DNA of 53,330 nucleotides from Myxococcales bacterium (GCA_021807105.1 JAKAPL010000022.1:1-53330), one strand, 5' to 3'. Shown: positions 1 to 8,823, counted from the first letter of the stretch. Notes: generated from the sequence alone by a model not told the origin. Numbers and translations are program-made.

Positions 1-115
1 GCCTTTCTGGCCCACAATGCTCGCCGCGCTCATCCACGGCGCGATGCGCGCCGCCCTCATCGCGTACTCGGATTCGCCTGGGCCGCTTGATGCTCGTAAA
101 GGTACAACCTATGAG
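1..115. other. Left edge, no supportable gene
   Basis: This stretch runs up to the first family A element. Short open frames exist on both strands, but none has a ribosome binding site, a recognisable motif or a continuation beyond the element. It could be the tail of a gene starting outside the window. Confidence 0.4.
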
Positions 116-289
116 CCCGTCTTATTCACGGTCCGGCTGCTGCGGCGTCCGATCCCGCGCCTGCGAAGGGCCTGCTCGCTCCTTCCTCCTGCGGCGTGCT
201 TTACGCACGCCTCGTCGGTCGTCGCTGCGCTTGCCCTTCTCGGCTGCGGTCTCGAACGCCTCGCTACGCCGTACCGTGAATAAGACGGG
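116..289 (-). mobile_element. Family A MITE-like element, copy 1 (inverted)
   Basis: A 174-bp non-coding element that begins CCCGTCTTATTCACGG and ends with the reverse complement. It lies in the opposite orientation to copies 2, 3 and 5. Just inside the TIRs are the two family-specific arms: one contains GTAGCGAGGCGTTCGAGACC, the other GCTGCTGCGGCGTCCGATC. It carries none of the G/C-block hairpin modules seen in other copies. The flanks are ATGAG (111-115) and CTTAG (290-294), so a target duplication is not clear. The short peptides it can encode are repeat translations, not genes. Confidence 0.85.
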
Positions 290-719
290 CTTAGCGGCCG
301 CGGTTCGATTGCCCTCCGCAGATCCTGGGCGCCCGTACGCGGCCGCGAACGCCCAGGACCGATCCGCAGCCATCGCTCGTCGTGCCCGCGAACAGGCACG
401 GCAACGAGGCCTGCTCACTGGAGTCCCCAATCCGTCCGTAAGAAGCTGTTCCGGCAAGCCGGAGACGTCGATCGCCCGCTCGAAAGCGTCGAGAGCGCGC
501 GCGGAGACCTCCACGCCGTCCTTAAACGCGCGCGGGGACGACGTTCCGCGGGAGGGGTGCCTTCCCAAGGGCCTTGACCCCGCGATTGCTCGCCTATCAC
601 CGGGGCCACTCGCCGATTGAGAATCGCCTGCGCAACATGGCTCGCGACCCGGCTCGTGGCCCGGGATTGACTCTCCGCGGGCCGACCGTCTACGGTCCCG
701 CCCTCGCGAAGGAGGGACC
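290..719. other. Gene-free stretch with a possible transposase relic
   Basis: About 430 bp between family A copy 1 and the first lipoprotein gene. No open frame has convincing coding character or a start site. On the plus strand around 586-645 the frame reads RLLAYHRGHSPIENRL, which resembles the RGHWxIENxLHW segment of ISAs1-type DDE transposases. It is not followed by the expected downstream motif, so at most it is a decayed fragment. A Shine-Dalgarno sequence for the next gene (AAGGAGGG) closes the stretch. Confidence 0.4.
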
Positions 720-1214
720 ATGGGCCCGAAGACCACCGCGCTGGTTGCCGTTCTGATCGTAGGGGCGTTCGCCTGCTCGGGCGGCTCCGCCGGCGGCGCG
801 GGCTCGGGAAGCGACAGCTCGACGTCGAGCGGCGCCGTCTCGTCCTCGGCCAGCTCGGGAGGCGGCACGAGCACCACCAGCAGCGGCGGCGCCTCCGGCG
901 TCGGCACGGCGGAGAGTTGCACGATCCCCGACGCAGGGGTCTTCGACGGGGGCGACCTGAACCCGGAGAACCCCTGTCAGGTCTGCGATCCATCCCTGAC
1001 CGCGTCGGCCTGGACCCCCAACGTCGTTTGCAACAGTTGCACCCGCGGCGGTGCCAGCGGCATCTGCGACGCACTCGGCAACTGCTGCCTGCTCCACTGC
1101 GAAAGCGACTGCAAGTATCCCGACGGGGGGAGCGTTCCGGATTCCCATGGGTGCACCTACGACAGCGACTGCTGCGGCATCCCCAGGAACAGCGCCACCG
1201 ACCAGGGCTGCTGA
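720..1214 (+). CDS. Small Cys-rich secreted lipoprotein
   Basis: A 164-aa protein of unknown function. The start is fixed by GGAGGG a few bases before ATG. Residues 1-18 form a lipoprotein signal ending in a lipobox (GAFA|C), so Cys19 is the expected lipidated residue. Residues 20-60 are a Ser/Gly/Thr linker of the kind that tethers myxobacterial surface lipoproteins. The C-terminal 100 residues hold about a dozen cysteines, including paired CC motifs (NCCL, DCCG), and probably form a small disulfide-rich domain outside the cytoplasm. It stands alone, downstream of family A copy 1 and upstream of copy 2. Lipoprotein assignment is firm; the role is unknown. Confidence 0.85.
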   Translation: MGPKTTALVAVLIVGAFACSGGSAGGAGSGSDSSTSSGAVSSSASSGGGTSTTSSGGASGVGTAESCTIPDAGVFDGGDLNPENPCQVCDPSLTASAWTPNVVCNSCTRGGASGICDALGNCCLLHCESDCKYPDGGSVPDSHGCTYDSDCCGIPRNSATDQGC

Positions 1215-1327
1215 CCCCCGGGGGAGCGGGGCCGAGGGCCTACGAAGTCGTTCCAGGCTGTCCGGGTGAATCTCTGGTGACGGTTCACCCCTCGAATCGG
1301 CTATTTCCCGCGGCAACTGTCTATCAT

Positions 1328-1570
1328 CCCGTCTTATTCACGGTACGGCGTAGCGAGGCGTTCGAGACCGCGAGCCGAGAAGGGCAAGCGAGAGCGACGA
1401 CCGACGAGGCGTGCGTAAAGCACCTCCCCCCAAGTCGTTTGGAGGGTGGCAAGCCCCCCGCAGGAGGAAGGAGCGAGCACACCCCCCCATGTCGTTGTAG
1501 GGGTGGCAAGCCCCCCCTTTGGGAGGCGCGGGATCGGACGCCGCAGCAGCCGGACCGTGAATAAGACGGG
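1328..1570 (+). mobile_element. Family A MITE-like element, copy 2, with 5-bp target duplication
   Basis: The longest copy (243 bp). The TIRs are CCCGTCTTATTCACGG and its complement. It is flanked by an exact 5-bp direct repeat, ATCAT (1323-1327 and 1571-1575), the mark of a transposition event. The interior holds two homologous modules of about 40 bp. One has the core AAGTCGTTTGGAGGGTGGC (from about 1422), the other ATGTCGTTGTAGGGGTGGC (from about 1482). Each has a C-run, a short spacer, a G-run, TGGCAAG and another C-run, so two alternative hairpins are possible. It lies between the convergent ends of the lipoprotein gene and the LOG-family gene. Confidence 0.9.
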
Positions 1571-1655
1571 ATCATGGAAGCCAGGAAACCAGCCCGGCCG
1601 GGGCTCGAAGGGTTGCGCGCTCCAAGCTTACCGCTCGGTGGAGCCCCTCGACCCG

Positions 1656-2720
1656 CTAGCCCGTGCCTGTGCGCGGCCGGCGCGGCGGGTGGGCCTTCAG
1701 GAACCGGACGATCTCCGCTGGATCGTCGGAGAGCAAGAGCAGGTCGCGGTAGTTCTCGTTCGCCGTCTCCTGGACGACTGGGAAGACGCGCGTGAGCAGC
1801 AGGTACGCCTCCGTCCCCAGGAAGGCCATCGGCGAGCACCACTCGAACTCGGCGTAGTGGTTCTGGGCGGCGTTCAGGAAGATCTCCTGGCGGGTGGCCG
1901 CGCTGCCCGGCGCGAAGACGACCCCGTGGCTCGCGATGGCGAGCAGCCCGTCCTCGCGAATGGAGTTCGAGAAGTACTTCGCGATCACGGTCGCGAACAG
2001 GTTGGTCGGCTCGTGGCCGTAGAACCAGGTGGGAATGGCGAGGTTCTCGGTCGCCTTCGGGTAGCGCGCGACCACCGCCTGTGCGCCCGCGACGTAGCGC
2101 GCCGCGGCCTCGGGCGTGGAATAGCCGTCCGCGGCGGCCTCCTCCAGTCGGTCGATGGCCCAGTCGAGGGCCGCGTCGTCCTCGCCAGCGAGGTAGGCGC
2201 CGAGGTTGCCCGCTTCCATGATGCCCGGACCGCCGCCGGTGGCGACGAAGTAGCCCTCCCGCGCGAGCAGCCGCCCGAGGGTCGCCGCCTTGCGGTAGTC
2301 CCGCGAGCCGCGCCGCGTCTCGTGCCCCCCCATGATCCCGACGACCTTCTTCGCCCGCGCGAGCCCGTCGGGACCATAGTCGAGCAGCTCGCCGAGCGCG
2401 GCGTCGATGGAAAAGTCATGGACCCGCTGGGCGAGCGCCTCGCGCAGGTGGGGGCGGCGACCGCGGTTCGCGCCGTGGCGCCGGATATGGGCGAAGATGC
2501 GGTCGTCCAGGCTCGACCCCGGGATCGCCGGATCGTAGCCCGCCATCAGCTCGGCGGGGGTGTACAGCGCGCGCCGGAGCGGGTCGTAGGCCCGCTCACC
2601 GCGCACCACGAGGTTCAGGTCGGAGGGCGGCTCCGCGACCGCGACGTTCCGCGGGGCGGGCGTCTTCCGGCCACCGGTCCTCTTCGGCGCCGCTCGCGTG
2701 GTCTTGCTTTTGGCCGGCAT
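1656..2720 (-). CDS. LOG-family Rossmann-fold nucleotide-binding protein
   Basis: A 354-aa cytosolic protein of the lysine-decarboxylase-like/LOG superfamily, whose characterised members hydrolyse nucleoside 5'-monophosphates to free base and ribose 5-phosphate. The first superfamily motif appears as TGGGPGIMEAGN near residue 165. The second, usually PGGxGTxxE, is APGSAATRQE, keeping the Glu but not the glycines. I recall larger LOG relatives with a PGSxGT form, so the Ser may be subfamily-typical while the last Ala is odder. The start at MPAKSK is preferred: it is preceded by GTGGAG, and an upstream extension would run into the divergent RNB gene 22 bp away. The exact substrate cannot be read from sequence. 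Confidence 0.85.
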   Translation of the reverse strand: MPAKSKTTRAAPKRTGGRKTPAPRNVAVAEPPSDLNLVVRGERAYDPLRRALYTPAELMAGYDPAIPGSSLDDRIFAHIRRHGANRGRRPHLREALAQRVHDFSIDAALGELLDYGPDGLARAKKVVGIMGGHETRRGSRDYRKAATLGRLLAREGYFVATGGGPGIMEAGNLGAYLAGEDDAALDWAIDRLEEAAADGYSTPEAAARYVAGAQAVVARYPKATENLAIPTWFYGHEPTNLFATVIAKYFSNSIREDGLLAIASHGVVFAPGSAATRQEIFLNAAQNHYAEFEWCSPMAFLGTEAYLLLTRVFPVVQETANENYRDLLLLSDDPAEIVRFLKAHPPRRPRTGTG

Positions 2721-2742
2721 CGGGTGCGAAATACTCCACACC

Positions 2743-4239
2743 ATGAGCGACCACCCGGTCAAGCCCTCCCGAGTCCCCGCGCACCCCTCCCACCACCAGA
2801 GGCTGGCCGACATCGCCCGCCGGGTCATGCTCGATCGCGGTCTCGCTCCGGACTATCCACCCGAGGCCCTCGCGCAGCTCGCGCGGATCGCCGGCCCCGC
2901 GCGGCTCGGCGCCGCCGCCCTCTCCGACCTCACCGGCCTGCCCTGGTGCTCCATCGACAACGACGACTCGCGCGACCTCGATCAGATCACCGCCTGCGAA
3001 GAGCGGCCCGGCGGCGCCGTCCGAATCCTCGTCGCCATCGCCGACGTCGACGCGGTCGTCGCGAAGGGCACGCCGCTCGACGATCACGCCCGCCTCAACA
3101 CGACCTCCGTCTACACCGCGGGCGGCATCTTCCCGATGCTTCCCGAGCCCCTCTCGACCGACATGACCTCGCTCTCCGAAGGGGAGGAACGCGAGGCGCT
3201 CGTCTACGACTTCCTCGTCGGCCCCGACGGCGCCCTGTCCGCCGAGACCGTCCATGGGGCGCGCGTCACGAACCGGGCGAAGCTCGCGTACCCTTCGGTC
3301 GCGGCGTGGCTCGAGGGCGAAGGTCCGCTCCCCGCCCCCGCCGCGCGCGTTCCGGGCATGGACCGCCAGCTCCGCGTACAGGACGAGGTCGCCCAGCGGC
3401 TCCGGGCGCGGCGCTTCGCGGCCGGCGCACTGGAGTTCGAGACCCTGCAGCCCCGCGCGGTGGTGAAGGACGGCGTCCTCGTCGGCCTGGAACCCGACCC
3501 ACGCAACCGCGCCCGCGAGCTCATCGAGGAGCTGATGGTCGCCGCGAACGGCGTCTCGGCCCGCTTCCTCTCCGCCCGGGGCGTCCCATCGATGCGCCGC
3601 GTCGTCCGCTCGCCCGAGCGCTGGGCGCGGATCGTCGCCTACGCGGCGACGTTCGGCGGCCAGTTGCCTGCTCAGCCCGACTCGGCCGCGCTGGAGCGTT
3701 TCCTCGCGGACCGCCGCCGTCTCGACCCGCTCCGCTTCCCGGACATCTCGCTCACCATCGTCAAGCTGATGGGCCGCGGCGAGTATGTCGTCGCGCTGCA
3801 TGGGGCGCCGGGGCCCGGCCACTTCGGCCTCGCGGTGCGCGACTACACGCATTCGACCGCGCCCAACCGCCGTTTCCCCGACCTCCTCACCGGGCGGCTC
3901 GTCAAGTCGGTCCTCGCCGGCGCCCCGCCCGCCTACAGCGCGCCCGAGCTGGTCGAGCTGGCCGCCCACTGCACCGTTCAGGAGGACGCCGCCGACAAGG
4001 TCGAGCGCCACCTGCGCAAGTCCGCGGGCGCGCTGCTCCTCTCGAACCGGATCGGCGCGCGCTTCGAGGCCATCGTCACCGGCGCGAACCCCAAGGGCAC
4101 CTGGGTCCGCGTCTTCCACCCGCCTGTCGAGGGCCGCCTCGTCCACGGCCACGATGGGCCCGGAGTCGGCCGGCGCCTATCCGTGAAGCTCGTCTCGGTG
4201 GACGTGGAGCACGGCTACCTCGACTTCGCGGCGGAGTGA
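2743..4239 (+). CDS. RNB-domain exoribonuclease (RNase II/R family)
   Basis: A 498-aa protein with the RNB catalytic domain. The metal-binding aspartate cluster IDNDDSRDLDQI is at residues 70-81, followed by the typical VAIADVDA strand and a C-terminal S1/OB-like region (about 435-495, ending GYLDFAAE). These enzymes degrade RNA processively 3' to 5' in the cytoplasm. It is shorter than RNase R (about 800 aa) because the N-terminal cold-shock domains are missing, which matches the small stand-alone RNB proteins of bacteria. The start at MSDHP is chosen because homology-like sequence begins there. Only 22 bp separate it from the divergent LOG-family start, so the two promoters must overlap or lie inside the opposite gene. 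Confidence 0.9.
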   Translation: MSDHPVKPSRVPAHPSHHQRLADIARRVMLDRGLAPDYPPEALAQLARIAGPARLGAAALSDLTGLPWCSIDNDDSRDLDQITACEERPGGAVRILVAIADVDAVVAKGTPLDDHARLNTTSVYTAGGIFPMLPEPLSTDMTSLSEGEEREALVYDFLVGPDGALSAETVHGARVTNRAKLAYPSVAAWLEGEGPLPAPAARVPGMDRQLRVQDEVAQRLRARRFAAGALEFETLQPRAVVKDGVLVGLEPDPRNRARELIEELMVAANGVSARFLSARGVPSMRRVVRSPERWARIVAYAATFGGQLPAQPDSAALERFLADRRRLDPLRFPDISLTIVKLMGRGEYVVALHGAPGPGHFGLAVRDYTHSTAPNRRFPDLLTGRLVKSVLAGAPPAYSAPELVELAAHCTVQEDAADKVERHLRKSAGALLLSNRIGARFEAIVTGANPKGTWVRVFHPPVEGRLVHGHDGPGVGRRLSVKLVSVDVEHGYLDFAAE

Positions 4240-4305
4240 CCGTTCGCGACGTGGGGGCCGGGGCTCTCGCCCCGATTGTTCGCGCGGGCCCGCGCCGGTG
4301 CTCAG

Positions 4306-4488
4306 CCCGTCTTATTCACGGTCCGGCGTAGCGAGGCGTTCGAGACCGCAGCCGAGAAGGGCAAGCGAGAGCGACGACCGACGAGGCGGGCGTAAAGCAC
4401 CTCCCCCCAAGTCGTTTGGAGGGTGGCAAGCCCCCCCACGCAGGCGCGGGATCGGACGCCGCAGCAGCCGGACCGTGAATAAGACGGG
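4306..4488 (+). mobile_element. Family A MITE-like element, copy 3, with 5-bp target duplication
   Basis: A 183-bp element whose two ends are perfect inverted repeats over 22 bp, starting CCCGTCTTATTCACGG. It is flanked by an exact CTCAG duplication (4301-4305 and 4489-4493). It contains one hairpin module of the AAGTCGTTTGGAGGGTGGC type. It sits between the convergent ends of the RNB gene and the 152-aa gene. The TGA stop of the latter (4490-4492 on the complement) lies inside the right-hand target duplication. This is the cleanest copy and the best reference for the family. Confidence 0.92.
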
Positions 4489-4489
4489 C

Positions 4490-4948
4490 TCAGTGGAGCT
4501 GGCCTTCCGGCGGGCGCGAAACGGGGGCCACCTTCAGCGGAGCGAGAGCGCTCCTAGTCGCGCGATCGACGGGGAAGCCGCGCTCGGGGAAGGCGAGGGT
4601 GCCGTCCCACCACTCGGGGACGAAGACGATCGCCTCGCCCGCGCCGTTGTAGCCGAGCTGCACGAGCAGGTCCGGCTCGAAGCGGCGGCAGTGCTTCTCG
4701 CAGCACCAGAACTCGCGCGTCACGCGGTAGAGCCCCTCGGCGGGGAGCGGCTCGAGCTTCTCGGCGAGGTCGAGGTCCGGGAGCGGGATCCCCTGCTCGG
4801 CGAACCGGGCGCGGTTACCCTCCCAGCCGGCCGGCAGGTAGATGCCGGGGCCGGGATCTCCGTGGTTGTGGAAGAAGACCAGGCTTCCGGCGGGTGCACC
4901 GCCGATGGAAACGAGCGTCCGGTAGAGACCGCAGGGAGGAAGAGGCAT
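4490..4948 (-). CDS. Conserved-looking protein of unknown function, bracketed by family A elements
   Basis: A 152-aa protein without signal peptide or membrane segment. It is rich in Gly, Pro and aromatic residues and contains HNHGDPGPGIYLP near residues 27-39 and a Cys/His pattern CCEKHCRRF near residue 83 that might bind a metal. I recall similar proteins in myxobacteria but know no function. Codon use looks genuinely coding, with strong third-position GC. The gene lies between two family A copies in the same orientation (4306-4488 and 4972-5132). No good Shine-Dalgarno precedes the ATG; the sequence immediately upstream leads into the truncated left end of copy 4. Confidence 0.75.
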   Translation of the reverse strand: MPLPPCGLYRTLVSIGGAPAGSLVFFHNHGDPGPGIYLPAGWEGNRARFAEQGIPLPDLDLAEKLEPLPAEGLYRVTREFWCCEKHCRRFEPDLLVQLGYNGAGEAIVFVPEWWDGTLAFPERGFPVDRATRSALAPLKVAPVSRPPEGQLH

Positions 4949-4971
4949 TGTTGGTCACCCGACGAGGGTCC

Positions 4972-5132
4972 GAGATGGGCAAGCGAGAGCGACGACCGAC
5001 GAGGCGTGCGTAAAGCCCCCCGCGAGGAGGTACGGAGCGAGCACACCCCCCATGTCGTTGTAGGGGTGGCAAGCCCCCCGTTCGCAGGTGCGGGATCGGA
5101 CGCCGCAGCAGCCGGACCGTGAATAAGACGGG
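4972..5132 (+). mobile_element. Family A element, copy 4, left end missing
   Basis: It matches the family from the ...GGGCAAGCGAGAGCGACGACC arm through one ATGTCGTTGTAGGGGTGGC module to a complete right TIR ending at GACGGG. The left TIR and about 45 bp are absent, and homology fades about 25 bp upstream of the start codon of the 152-aa gene. The right flank is GTGAG. It is either a deleted copy or one cut off when the neighbouring gene region rearranged. Confidence 0.85.
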
Positions 5133-5406
5133 GTGAGTATGCCTCGTTGCCGCGCCTCGCATCTTAGGACCGCCTCGATGGCCTGGCTCGGCCCGGGGAT
5201 TAATTCACAAGCTGTTAGCCCCCATCCGGCGTCCGAGGGGATCGAATCGCGCGTCACTTCGTGGCGGCGGGTGCCCGGCCCCGCCCCACGCCGGGACGTC
5301 GCGTGGAGTGAAGGGTCGCGCCCGAGGCCGTTCTCCTGATCTTGCATTTCTGCCTTTCCATAGAGAGCCAATCCGAAGAGAGCCAATCCGAGCGGCGTTC
5401 GGGGCG
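5133..5406. other. Intergenic stretch with a 15-bp tandem duplication
   Basis: No gene is seen here. The only structure noticed is a perfect two-copy tandem repeat of AGAGAGCCAATCCGA at 5362-5376 and 5377-5391, immediately downstream of the AAA ATPase stop codon (minus strand). Confidence 0.5.
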
Positions 5407-6870
5407 TCACGACTGCCGGAAGTAATCGACGAGCTTCGCGTCGGCCGCCGCGGGGCGGGCCCTCCCCGCGGCCCAGTCGCGCAGCGCCTTGATCCGCTCT
5501 TCATAAGTCCGAAACAGAGGCACCGCTTCGCCGACCGCCCGGTCGAGGTCCTCCGGCGCGAGGTCGCGCCCGCGGGCGAAGGCCGTGTGGAGCGCGGAGA
5601 CGACCGCCTGCTCGAGCTCGGAGCCGGAGAAGTGCTCAGCCTTGGCGGCGAGCGCGACGACCGGGAACGCCGCCGGGTCGCGGCCGCGCCTGCGCAGGTG
5701 GATCGCGAGGATCTCGGCCCGCGCCCGCGCGTCGGGCAGGTCCACGAAGAACGTCTCGTCGAAGCGCCCCTTGCGCAAGAGCTCCGGCGGGAGGTTCGCG
5801 ACCTCGTTGGCGGTGGCGACCACGAAGACCATGCTCTTGCGCTCGGCGAGCCAGGTGATGAACCAGCCGAACAGCCGCGAGAGACCGGAGTCGCGCCCGG
5901 ACTCGACGCCCGCGAACCCCTTCTCGATCTCGTCCACCCAGAGCACCGCCGGGGCCATCGCCTCGGCCGCGGCGACCGCCTGGCGCAAGGAGGCCTCGGG
6001 CGCCGCCTCTCCCGCGAAGAGGCCGGCGAGATCGAGCCGCGCGAGCGGCAGGCGCCACTGGGCCGAGACCGCCTTCGCGCACAGCGACTTGCCGCAGCCC
6101 TGCACGCCGATGAGCAGGAGCCCGCGCGGCGGGGGAAGGCCGAAGGCGCGCGCCTCGGGCAGGAGCGACCGCTGCCGCTCGGTGAGCCACTGCTTGAGCG
6201 CGTCGAGCCCGCCGACCGCGACGAGCCCGGCGGCCTCCTCGGGGGGAAGCTCCACGCAGTCGAGCGCCGCGCTGCGCCGGAGCAGCCGCCGCTTCTCGGC
6301 GAGGACCGCAGCGGTCGGGTCGCCCCCGGCGCGCAGTGCGAGGCGGAACGCACGGCGCGCCTCCTCCAGCCCCAGGCCGCGCGCCGCCGTCACCGCCGCG
6401 GCGGCCACGCCCGCGTGAATCTGGAGATCGAGCCCCTGCGTGGTCTCCTCGAGCGCGATCGACAGCTCGCCGTCGTCGGGCGGAGGGAGCGCGACCACCG
6501 CCGACTCGCGTTGCAATTCGTCCGGCGCCGCGCCGATCGGCGTGACCGCGAGCAGGTACTGGTGAAAGAGCGGCCCCTGCGCGGCGACCTCCCGCAGCAG
6601 GCGTCGTTCGAGGAGGCCGAGGAGCTGGGGGTGGAGATCGAGGAAGACCGTCAGGCCCGCCTGCCGCGTGGACCGCAGCGACGCGAGGAGCTCTGGTAGA
6701 GGACGGTCGGCGCCGGCGAGCGACCAGGTCGAGAGCGGCACCGCGAGCCGTCCGGCCGCCGTCGCGGCGACCTCCCTGGCCCTCCCTTCCTCGAAGGAGG
6801 CGAGCACGACGAGGCCGTACCCCGCGTCGAAGAGGCGGCAGATCTCGGTGGCGACGTCGGCGACCGCCAT
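5407..6870 (-). CDS. Ycf46-like AAA+ ATPase
   Basis: A 487-aa cytosolic AAA+ protein. The N-terminal part (about 1-190) is the less conserved Ycf46-type region. The ATPase module has Walker A GVQGCGKS near residue 253, Walker B LWVDEIEKGF near 308, a sensor-1-like VVATANEV segment and the arginine-finger region RKGRFDE. Family members are hexameric remodelling ATPases of largely unknown role; in cyanobacteria Ycf46 has been linked to CO2 acclimation. The start is supported by GGGAGG seven bases before ATG. It follows the PilB-like ATPase gene on the same strand after 135 bp, so it may or may not share its transcript. Confidence 0.88.
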   Translation of the reverse strand: MAVADVATEICRLFDAGYGLVVLASFEEGRAREVAATAAGRLAVPLSTWSLAGADRPLPELLASLRSTRQAGLTVFLDLHPQLLGLLERRLLREVAAQGPLFHQYLLAVTPIGAAPDELQRESAVVALPPPDDGELSIALEETTQGLDLQIHAGVAAAAVTAARGLGLEEARRAFRLALRAGGDPTAAVLAEKRRLLRRSAALDCVELPPEEAAGLVAVGGLDALKQWLTERQRSLLPEARAFGLPPPRGLLLIGVQGCGKSLCAKAVSAQWRLPLARLDLAGLFAGEAAPEASLRQAVAAAEAMAPAVLWVDEIEKGFAGVESGRDSGLSRLFGWFITWLAERKSMVFVVATANEVANLPPELLRKGRFDETFFVDLPDARARAEILAIHLRRRGRDPAAFPVVALAAKAEHFSGSELEQAVVSALHTAFARGRDLAPEDLDRAVGEAVPLFRTYEERIKALRDWAAGRARPAAADAKLVDYFRQS

Positions 6871-7005
6871 CTAGAAGCCTCCCGGGCGAGCGCAGGGACC
6901 CGGCTGCCGCCGTCGGGAAGAGGTGAGGGAGGGGCCGCGGGAGAAGCTCCCCGGTCTCCTCGCGGCGGAGGGCACGGGCGAGCGGTCCCCGGCGATCCCG
7001 GACAT

Positions 7006-8823
7006 TCAGCCCGCCTCGATGTCGCGGGTCGCGGACCAGACCTCCTCGAAGGTCGTCACGCCGGCCGCGAGCTTGCGCACCGCGTTCTCGCGCAGCGTCC
7101 GCATTCCATCCAGGCGCGCCGCCTTGGCGATCTCCTCGACCGTCTCACCCGCGGCGATCAGGGAGCGGATCTTCGGCGTCACCGGGAGCAGCTCGAAGAT
7201 GCCCGTCCGCCCGTAGTAGCCGGTGCCGCGGCAGCGGGGGCAGCCTTCCCCGTACGCCACCTGGAGCCGGCCCGCGAGGTCCTCGGGCCGGCCCAGGCCG
7301 AGCGCGGCGATCTCGTCGATCGCGAGCGTCGTCGGCTTGCTGCACCGGGAGCAGATCGTCCGCAGGAGGCGCTGGGCCATCGCCCCGATCAGCGTTCCGG
7401 AGACGAGGAAGCTCGGGACGCCGAGGTCGCGCAGCCGGCTCACCGCGCCCGCGGCGTCGTTCGTGTGGAGGGTCGAGAAGACCAGGTGGCCGGTGAGCGC
7501 CGCCTGCACAGCGTTCTGCGCCGTCTCCGGGTCGCGGATCTCGCCGACCATGATCACGTCCGGGTCCTGCCGCAGCACGTGGCGCAACGCCGTCGCGAAG
7601 GTCAGGTCGATCTTCGGCAGGACGCTGATCTGCGAGAGACCGTCCACGACCATCTCCACCGGGTCCTCGATGGTCGTGATGTTGATCTCCGCGGTCGCGA
7701 TGGCGGCGAGCGCGCCGTAGAGCGTCGTCGTCTTGCCGCTCCCCGTGGGGCCGGTCACGAGGATGAGGCCGTGCGGCTGCCGGATCCACCCCTCGAACGC
7801 CTCCAACTCGTCGCCGGAGAACCCCACCGCGGAGAGGTCCTGGAGCGCCCCCTCGAAGATCCGGATGACCATCTTCTCGCCGAAGGCCACCGGGACGGTC
7901 GAGACGCGCAGCTCGACCTCCTTGCCGTCCTTCTGTGTCTTGATCCGCCCATCCTGGGGGCGCCGCTTCTCGGCGATGTCGATCCGGGCGAGCATCTTCA
8001 GACGCGAGACGATCGGCGCGTGGACGGCCTTGGGGATCGTGTAGACTTGGTGGAGGACGCCGTCGATGCGCATGCGGATCACCGACTGCTCGCGCCGCGG
8101 CTCGATGTGGATGTCGCTCGCCCGCTGCCCGAAGGCGTAGGCGAGCAAGTACTCGACCGCGGTCACGACCGGCTTGTCGGTCGCCTCCAGCTCCTCGGTC
8201 CCGGAGAGGTTGATGAGCTGTTCCAGGTTGCCCACGTCGACGGCCATCCCGCCCACTTCTCGCTCGGCCGCCGTGACGCTGTGGCGGAAGCCGTAGATTT
8301 CGGCGACGGAGCGGAGGATGTCGGCCGTGGCGGTAAGCACCGGCCGGATCTCGACGCCCGCGAGCTGCCGCAGGCTCTCGAACAGCTCGATGTCGAACGG
8401 GTTGCCGACGAGGACTTCGAGGGCGGGTGGATCGTCGATCCGGCGCCGGGGCAGGACGACGTGCTTCCTCGCGAACGGGCGCGAGAGGAGCTGGGTGATC
8501 AACGCGGGATCGAGCTTGAGCGGATCGATCTTCCAGTAAGGCAGCCCGAGGGCGGCGGCGACGGCCTCGACGATCCGATCCTCGTCGAGCTTCTCTCCCG
8601 TCTTGCCGCCGGCAAACGGTAGGTCGAAGGAGGCGAGCAGCTCGATCGGACCGACATCCCGCCGCTCGCCTTCGGACGTGGACCGGACGCGCTGGGTGGC
8701 CTCGCGGGCGAGCAGGTCGCGCCGCTCGGCGGGGGTGAGCAGGCGCGCGCCGACGAGCAGATCGGTGACCAGGGCGAAGGTGAAGTCGCGGCGCGTCCGC
8801 TGCGGAGCGCGGGCGACGCTCAC
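7006..8823 (-). CDS. PilB/GspE-family secretion or type IV pilus assembly ATPase
   Basis: A 605-aa traffic ATPase that would power pilus extension or type II secretion from the cytoplasmic face of the inner membrane. An N-terminal MshEN-type region (about 80-190) precedes the motor domain, which has Walker A GPTGSGKTT (about 356), the Asp box around TTIEDPVE, Walker B GEIRDPETA (about 425), the His box, and a zinc site made of CSRC (about 489) and CPRC (about 525). The length fits PilB better than GspE. The GTG start overlaps the TGA of the upstream PilZ-Hsp70 gene (GTGA), so translation is coupled. No pilin, PilC or secretin gene is nearby, so it is an orphan paralogue. Confidence 0.92.
   Translation of the reverse strand: MSVARAPQRTRRDFTFALVTDLLVGARLLTPAERRDLLAREATQRVRSTSEGERRDVGPIELLASFDLPFAGGKTGEKLDEDRIVEAVAAALGLPYWKIDPLKLDPALITQLLSRPFARKHVVLPRRRIDDPPALEVLVGNPFDIELFESLRQLAGVEIRPVLTATADILRSVAEIYGFRHSVTAAEREVGGMAVDVGNLEQLINLSGTEELEATDKPVVTAVEYLLAYAFGQRASDIHIEPRREQSVIRMRIDGVLHQVYTIPKAVHAPIVSRLKMLARIDIAEKRRPQDGRIKTQKDGKEVELRVSTVPVAFGEKMVIRIFEGALQDLSAVGFSGDELEAFEGWIRQPHGLILVTGPTGSGKTTTLYGALAAIATAEINITTIEDPVEMVVDGLSQISVLPKIDLTFATALRHVLRQDPDVIMVGEIRDPETAQNAVQAALTGHLVFSTLHTNDAAGAVSRLRDLGVPSFLVSGTLIGAMAQRLLRTICSRCSKPTTLAIDEIAALGLGRPEDLAGRLQVAYGEGCPRCRGTGYYGRTGIFELLPVTPKIRSLIAAGETVEEIAKAARLDGMRTLRENAVRKLAAGVTTFEEVWSATRDIEAG

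Noticed and set aside
116-289. Short peptides such as LFTVRLLRRP, repeated at several places
   Set aside because: They are translations of the family A inverted repeats, found on both strands at each copy, without start sites.
1215-1224. CCCCCGGGGG palindrome after the first lipoprotein gene as a terminator
   Set aside because: A 10-bp uninterrupted palindrome has no loop and no U-tract follows.
1446-4331. A plus-strand open frame of more than 900 codons spanning the LOG-family and RNB genes
   Set aside because: Its translation is Arg/Pro/Gly-rich without motifs and lies antisense or out of frame to two recognised genes. Such frames are common in very GC-rich DNA.
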